A stretch of DNA of 7,974 nucleotides. It comes from Dehalococcoidia bacterium. Lineage in GTDB: Bacteria; Chloroflexota; Dehalococcoidia; Dehalococcoidales; JAUVZE01. Both the position numbers and the translations under genes were made by a program. A model generated the notes under the pieces. The model made no database searches and was not told the DNA's origin. It was given only the letters and a program-made list of their open reading frames with translations. The stretch covers positions 1 to 7,974 of the forward strand of contig JAUVZE010000045.1 of NCBI GenBank assembly GCA_030602665.1, written 5' to 3'. Each line of letters begins with the position of its first letter. Position 1 is the first letter of the stretch. Below are positions 5,431 to 7,974 of the stretch, piece after piece.

Positions 5431-6639
5431 TTAGTCTTCTATCGGGCGCTCTTTTAGTGGCTTAAAGGTTATACCCGATTCCACGCCAGGAAGGGGCGCC
5501 ACTGGTTTGGTTAGCTGGAATTTTCCGCTTAGTATCCACTCCTTTAACAGGTTAGCAATTTCTACCGCCCGTGGGTAGCTGGATAAGGAAGCAGTGGGCA
5601 CCTCCTTGCCTTGAATTGTTATCATGCCGCTCTTCAGTTGAGCGTAGCTCACTTCACCCAAGATATCTGATTTCATCTGGGGGTATGCCCCTGAATAATC
5701 TACCACCGGGGCAAAAATGTCCTCATCGCTTACTGCAGTGTACTTCAGGATTTCTTCAGATAGTATGGGGATGGGTACACCAATCCCTACTGTGATGGTA
5801 CAACCATAGCCCAGCATACTCGTTCCTATCAGCCATCGTGGTTTCATCTGCTTTAGGTCACCGATTACCGCCAGGGTGCCGGCACCTCTTCTTGGTACCC
5901 CATTGTCGGAGCGGAGTACATTCGGGGCATGCTGAGTCCCCTGCCAGGCAACAAAGCCTATCCCGCCACCGAGGAATATTTTGGTGCCAATGCCAATAGT
6001 CTTATAATAGGGGTCATTAAGTAATGGGGAGAGCTGACCGGCTGAAGAATAGTTAATATTACCCAGGTCAGGTTTCAGGACCCCCATATAGGTATAGATT
6101 GTTCTATCTGACAGGTTCACCGCCACATTGTAATTCTGGTAAGCGTTCCTGAGGTTAAACAGCACTGCCTGGTTAAGGTCTCTGATATTAATCCAGGTCT
6201 CCAGCTTTTTTCTTGGGTAGCAATCCGTACCGTAAGCAGTGGCTACCAGCCTGATGTCCTTGCCGGAGACAAGCTCTTCAATTACGTGCCCACCACCATA
6301 GTTAAATTCGCCAGGGTGGACTCTATTCCTGGGGTCATCGTCAGGCAGGGCGTTAGCCCCGATGAGTATATCAGTGGCGGCAAACCCGGTGTAAGCCGGG
6401 ACATCATTGAGGTAAGCTCGGCCGCCACCAAGCTTTATTCGTGGTTTAGTGTGTCCTATATTAAAGTAGGCGCCAGACGAACACATCGGACTAAAGGTGC
6501 CGGTGGTAACTACATCCACTTCCTGGGCGGCTTTTTTAGTGCCTTTCTGTTTAACTAGGTCTATTATTTCTTCAGCAGTGACTACTACCGCCTTGCCCGC
6601 TTTTATTTTCTCATTTATTTCCTCAATCGTTTTCGCCAT
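5431..6639 (-). CDS. DUF39/COG1900 homocysteine biosynthesis protein (L-aspartate semialdehyde sulfurtransferase)
   Basis: A 402-residue protein of the DUF39 family, shown genetically in Methanosarcina and Desulfovibrio to be needed for turning aspartate semialdehyde and reduced sulfur into homocysteine, the precursor of methionine, without O-acetyl- or O-succinylhomoserine. Family blocks are VTTGTFSPMCSSGAYFNIGH (45-63), KLGGGRAYLNDVPAYTGFAATD, NYGGGHVIEELVSGKDI, ATAYGTDCYPRK, GGGIGFVAWQGTQH and GYGCTITVGIGVPIPIL. Its only cysteines are C53, C140 and C280, all within conserved Gly-rich blocks and so candidates for carrying a persulfide. There are no C-terminal CBS domains as found in some archaeal members. 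ATG start with GGAGGGG about eight bases upstream. As the first gene of the operon it is driven directly by the promoter at 6664-6692, with a leader of under 20 bases. Cytoplasmic; no membrane segment. Confidence 0.93.
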   Translation of the reverse strand: MAKTIEEINEKIKAGKAVVVTAEEIIDLVKQKGTKKAAQEVDVVTTGTFSPMCSSGAYFNIGHTKPRIKLGGGRAYLNDVPAYTGFAATDILIGANALPDDDPRNRVHPGEFNYGGGHVIEELVSGKDIRLVATAYGTDCYPRKKLETWINIRDLNQAVLFNLRNAYQNYNVAVNLSDRTIYTYMGVLKPDLGNINYSSAGQLSPLLNDPYYKTIGIGTKIFLGGGIGFVAWQGTQHAPNVLRSDNGVPRRGAGTLAVIGDLKQMKPRWLIGTSMLGYGCTITVGIGVPIPILSEEILKYTAVSDEDIFAPVVDYSGAYPQMKSDILGEVSYAQLKSGMITIQGKEVPTASLSSYPRAVEIANLLKEWILSGKFQLTKPVAPLPGVESGITFKPLKERPIED

Positions 6640-6663
6640 ATCTATATCCCCTCCAACATTAAG

Positions 6664-6692
6664 ATGATAATATTAAACCTGCCGCCTGTCAA
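6664..6692 (-). promoter_or_regulatory. Sigma70-type promoter of the homocysteine/sulfur operon
   Basis: On the minus strand, a perfect -35 TTGACA (6687-6692) and a -10 TATCAT (6664-6669, five of six matches) are separated by 17 bases, the ideal spacing. Transcription would begin near 6657, leaving a leader of about 17 bases with little more than the ribosome binding site. That leaves no room for a riboswitch or attenuator, so any control would act at initiation. Confidence 0.75.
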
Positions 6693-6810
6693 TTTACAAC
6701 AAGGGGGGATTTTCTAGCCGGCAAACAATCCTGATTTTGCCATCCTATCCTCAAGGTCATATCACATATAATTACTGGTTGAGATTGTTTATTAACCTCA
6801 CTCCCTCTGT

Positions 6811-6837
6811 CCCCCTCTCCTTATCAAGGAGAGGGGG
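6811..6837. repeat. Perfect 12-bp hairpin at the left end of the MITE-like element
   Basis: CCCCCTCTCCTT pairs perfectly with AAGGAGAGGGGG around an ATC loop. It has no following T-run, so it is more likely a structural part of the element than a classic terminator. Confidence 0.85.
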
Positions 6838-6849
6838 AAATGGTTATGT

Positions 6850-6870
6850 AAGAGAGGCGAAGCCTCTCTT
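6850..6870. repeat. Perfect 9-bp hairpin with GAA loop inside the MITE-like element
   Basis: AAGAGAGGC and GCCTCTCTT pair around GAA. A 14-base near-copy of the left arm and loop (AGAGGGGCGAAGCC, one mismatch to 6851-6864) recurs at 6910-6923, but there the right arm is not preserved. The TTT after the stem is too short for a convincing terminator. Confidence 0.8.
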
Positions 6871-6955
6871 TGACTCTCCCTGCTCTGGGAAAGTAATCAG
6901 GGGAGTTTTAGAGGGGCGAAGCCACATGATAAGAAGATGTTCATATCATAATTAT

Positions 6956-6976
6956 CTTCCCCTTATTAAGGGGAAG
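6956..6976. repeat. Perfect 9-bp hairpin at the right end of the MITE-like element
   Basis: CTTCCCCTT pairs with AAGGGGAAG around ATT. It mirrors the left-end hairpin at 6811-6837 in position and composition, which supports reading the whole stretch as one symmetric element. Confidence 0.8.
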
Positions 6977-7046
6977 GGGGATAAAGGGGGATGGGGTTAC
7001 CAAGAAAAAACCTAAGGGGGTGAGGTTACCTGTCAAGAATCACAAG

Positions 7047-7076
7047 TTGAATAGACTCCTCTTAATAAGCTATAAT
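7047..7076 (+). promoter_or_regulatory. Sigma70-type promoter of aspS
   Basis: A -35 TTGAAT (7047-7052) and a perfect -10 TATAAT (7071-7076) are separated by 18 bases. Transcription would start near 7083, giving a leader of about 34 bases to the TTG start at 7117. No T-box or other leader structure fits in this space. The promoter begins about 50 bases beyond the MITE-like element. Confidence 0.7.
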
Positions 7077-7116
7077 CATTTACGATGCGTTCCGGATTCC
7101 AGGTTGGGAGACGATT

Positions 7117-7974
7117 TTGCTCAAAAGTCATAGCTGTGGTGAGCTGAACAAAAAGCATGTTGGGCTTAAGGTAACCCTGGCTGGTTGGGTAGACCGACGT
7201 CGCGACCATGGGGGATTAATATTTATTGACCTGCGAGACAGAGAGGGTATAGTTCAGGTGGTGTTTAATCCGGAAGTAGCACCGCAATGCCATGAGATAG
7301 CCAGTGAGATGCGTAGTGAATATGTGGTTAGGATTAGTGGTGAGGTTGCCCTTCGCCCACCGGGGACTGAGAACCCTAAACTAGCCACCGGTGAGATTGA
7401 GGTTATCGCCCGTAATAGTGATATACTTAACCCATCAAAGACACCACCTTTTTATATAAACGAAGATGTTGAAGTAGTAGAGGAAAGCCTCCGCCTCAAG
7501 TATCGCTATCTTGACCTCAGGCGGGCTCGGATGAAGGAAAATCTGTTCCTGCGCCACCGAGTAGTAAAATTTATCCGTGATTTCTTGGATGCTAAAGGAT
7601 TTATTGAGGTGGAAACACCTATCCTGATTAAGAGTACCCCTGAGGGAGCCCGCGATTACCTGGTGCCCAGCCGCCTTCACCCCGGTAAGTTCTATGCACT
7701 ACCTCAGTCCCCCCAGCAACTCAAACAGCTACTAATGGTAGCTGGCGTGGAGAAGTATTTTCAAATAGCCAGGTGCTTTCGTGATGAGGACACCCGCGCT
7801 GACCGTCAGCCTGAATTTACTCAGCTTGACCTTGAAATGAGTTTCATTGACGAAGAGGACATCCTCAACCTAGTTGAAGAACTCTTTATCTCTATGGTGG
7901 AGACGATTAAACCGGCAATGCGCCTGATAAAACCCTTCCCTCGGTTTAGCTATGCTGAGGCGATGGAGCATTAC
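7117..7974 (+). CDS. aspS: Aspartyl-tRNA synthetase, 5' part (probably non-discriminating, Asp/Asn)
   Basis: A class II aminoacyl-tRNA synthetase charging tRNA with aspartate; 286 codons are present and the gene continues past the window (family length is about 590). The start is TTG at 7117, giving MLKSHSCGELNKKHVG, the usual AspRS beginning, with GGGAG six bases upstream. The N-terminal anticodon-binding OB domain includes GWVDRRRDHGGLIFIDLRDREG. Then come the motif 1 helix and strand (VVKFIRDFLDAKGFIEVETPIL), the flipping loop TPEGARDYLVPSR (from T174), PQSPQQLKQLLMVAG, and motif 2 FRDEDTRADRQPEFTQLDLE with R222. The bacterial GAD insert and motif 3 would lie beyond the edge. Residues H31 and G83 match those reported for the non-discriminating Pseudomonas aeruginosa enzyme, suggesting that it also makes Asp-tRNA(Asn) for GatCAB amidation. 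It has its own promoter and is transcribed away from the sulfur operon. Confidence 0.95.
   Translation, partial: MLKSHSCGELNKKHVGLKVTLAGWVDRRRDHGGLIFIDLRDREGIVQVVFNPEVAPQCHEIASEMRSEYVVRISGEVALRPPGTENPKLATGEIEVIARNSDILNPSKTPPFYINEDVEVVEESLRLKYRYLDLRRARMKENLFLRHRVVKFIRDFLDAKGFIEVETPILIKSTPEGARDYLVPSRLHPGKFYALPQSPQQLKQLLMVAGVEKYFQIARCFRDEDTRADRQPEFTQLDLEMSFIDEEDILNLVEELFISMVETIKPAMRLIKPFPRFSYAEAMEHY

Larger units (their letters stand above)
6793..6999. mobile_element. MITE-like element with terminal inverted repeats flanked by TA
   Basis: The left end (from 6795, ACCTCACTCCCTCTGTC...) and the inverted right end (reading back from 6997, ACCCCATCCCCCTTTATC...) align over about 30 bases at roughly three-quarters identity by eye. 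Each is followed inward by a GC-rich hairpin. Both ends abut TA (6793-6794 and 6998-6999), the target duplication typical of Tc1/mariner and IS630-type elements. The interior of about 200 bases holds a further hairpin, a near-repeat of its arm, and no credible gene, so this is a non-autonomous element. It lies between the divergent promoters of the sulfur operon and aspS. The ends are a hand alignment; a slightly longer right end at 7020-7028 is possible. No transposase is in the window. Confidence 0.55.

Noticed and set aside
6811..6976. Hairpins considered as intrinsic terminators
   Set aside because: None is followed by a proper T-run, and no gene ends here; both neighbouring genes start from this region.
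6737..7015. Plus-strand open frame of 92 codons between the sulfur operon and aspS
   Set aside because: It runs through the hairpins and terminal repeats of the MITE-like element, is built of low-complexity Gly/Arg/Ser-rich runs, and has no ribosome binding site.
6793..7028. Repeats considered as a CRISPR array
   Set aside because: The repeats are inverted and differ from one another, with no regular spacers and no cas genes.
7435..7680. Minus-strand open frame of 81 codons
   Set aside because: It is antisense to well-conserved aspS sequence and resembles no known protein.

Overview
The window reads as an AT-leaning bacterial chromosome segment, probably from an anaerobe. The gene content would suit the Chloroflexota class Dehalococcoidia or a similar anaerobic lineage: a homocysteine-forming system of the methanogen/sulfate-reducer type, an aspartyl-tRNA synthetase with non-discriminating signature residues, and GC-rich hairpin repeats. 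The taxonomic assignment is an inference; no rRNA or other diagnostic marker is present.

Left part (1-2327, + strand): a compact run of three genes. They are the 3' end of the Holliday-junction resolvase-like ruvX, a divergent UbiA-family prenyltransferase most like heme o synthase (CtaB/CyoE), and a complete tRNA-guanine transglycosylase (tgt). All three are close together and probably co-transcribed from a promoter outside the window.

Centre (2324-6639, - strand): a seven-gene operon transcribed leftwards from a near-consensus promoter at 6664-6692. In order of transcription it encodes a DUF39/COG1900 homocysteine-forming sulfurtransferase, its NIL-domain/2[4Fe-4S] ferredoxin partner, a UPF0280/COG2122 ApbE-like protein, a stand-alone MOSC-domain protein, a MoeB/ThiF-type E1 adenylyltransferase, a MoaD/ThiS-type sulfur carrier ending in an exposed Gly-Gly, and a second, ferredoxin-less NIL-domain protein. 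The first three families are known to work together in making homocysteine from aspartate semialdehyde and reduced sulfur. The last four look like a sulfur-activation and delivery module. The operon therefore resembles a sulfur-assimilation relay that couples a protein-thiocarboxylate carrier to DUF39-type homocysteine synthesis. This combination is the most interesting thing in the window; the coupling itself is a hypothesis. The operon ends tail to tail with tgt, and the two stop codons share the four bases TTAA at 2324-2327.

Right part (6640-7974): a 477-base divergent intergenic region. It holds the operon promoter, a roughly 205-bp MITE-like element with imperfect terminal inverted repeats flanked by TA (6793-6999) and three strong hairpins, and then a good sigma70-type promoter (7047-7076) for aspS. 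The aspS gene starts at a TTG at 7117 and runs off the end of the window after 286 codons. No tRNA, rRNA, CRISPR array, riboswitch or complete insertion sequence was found.
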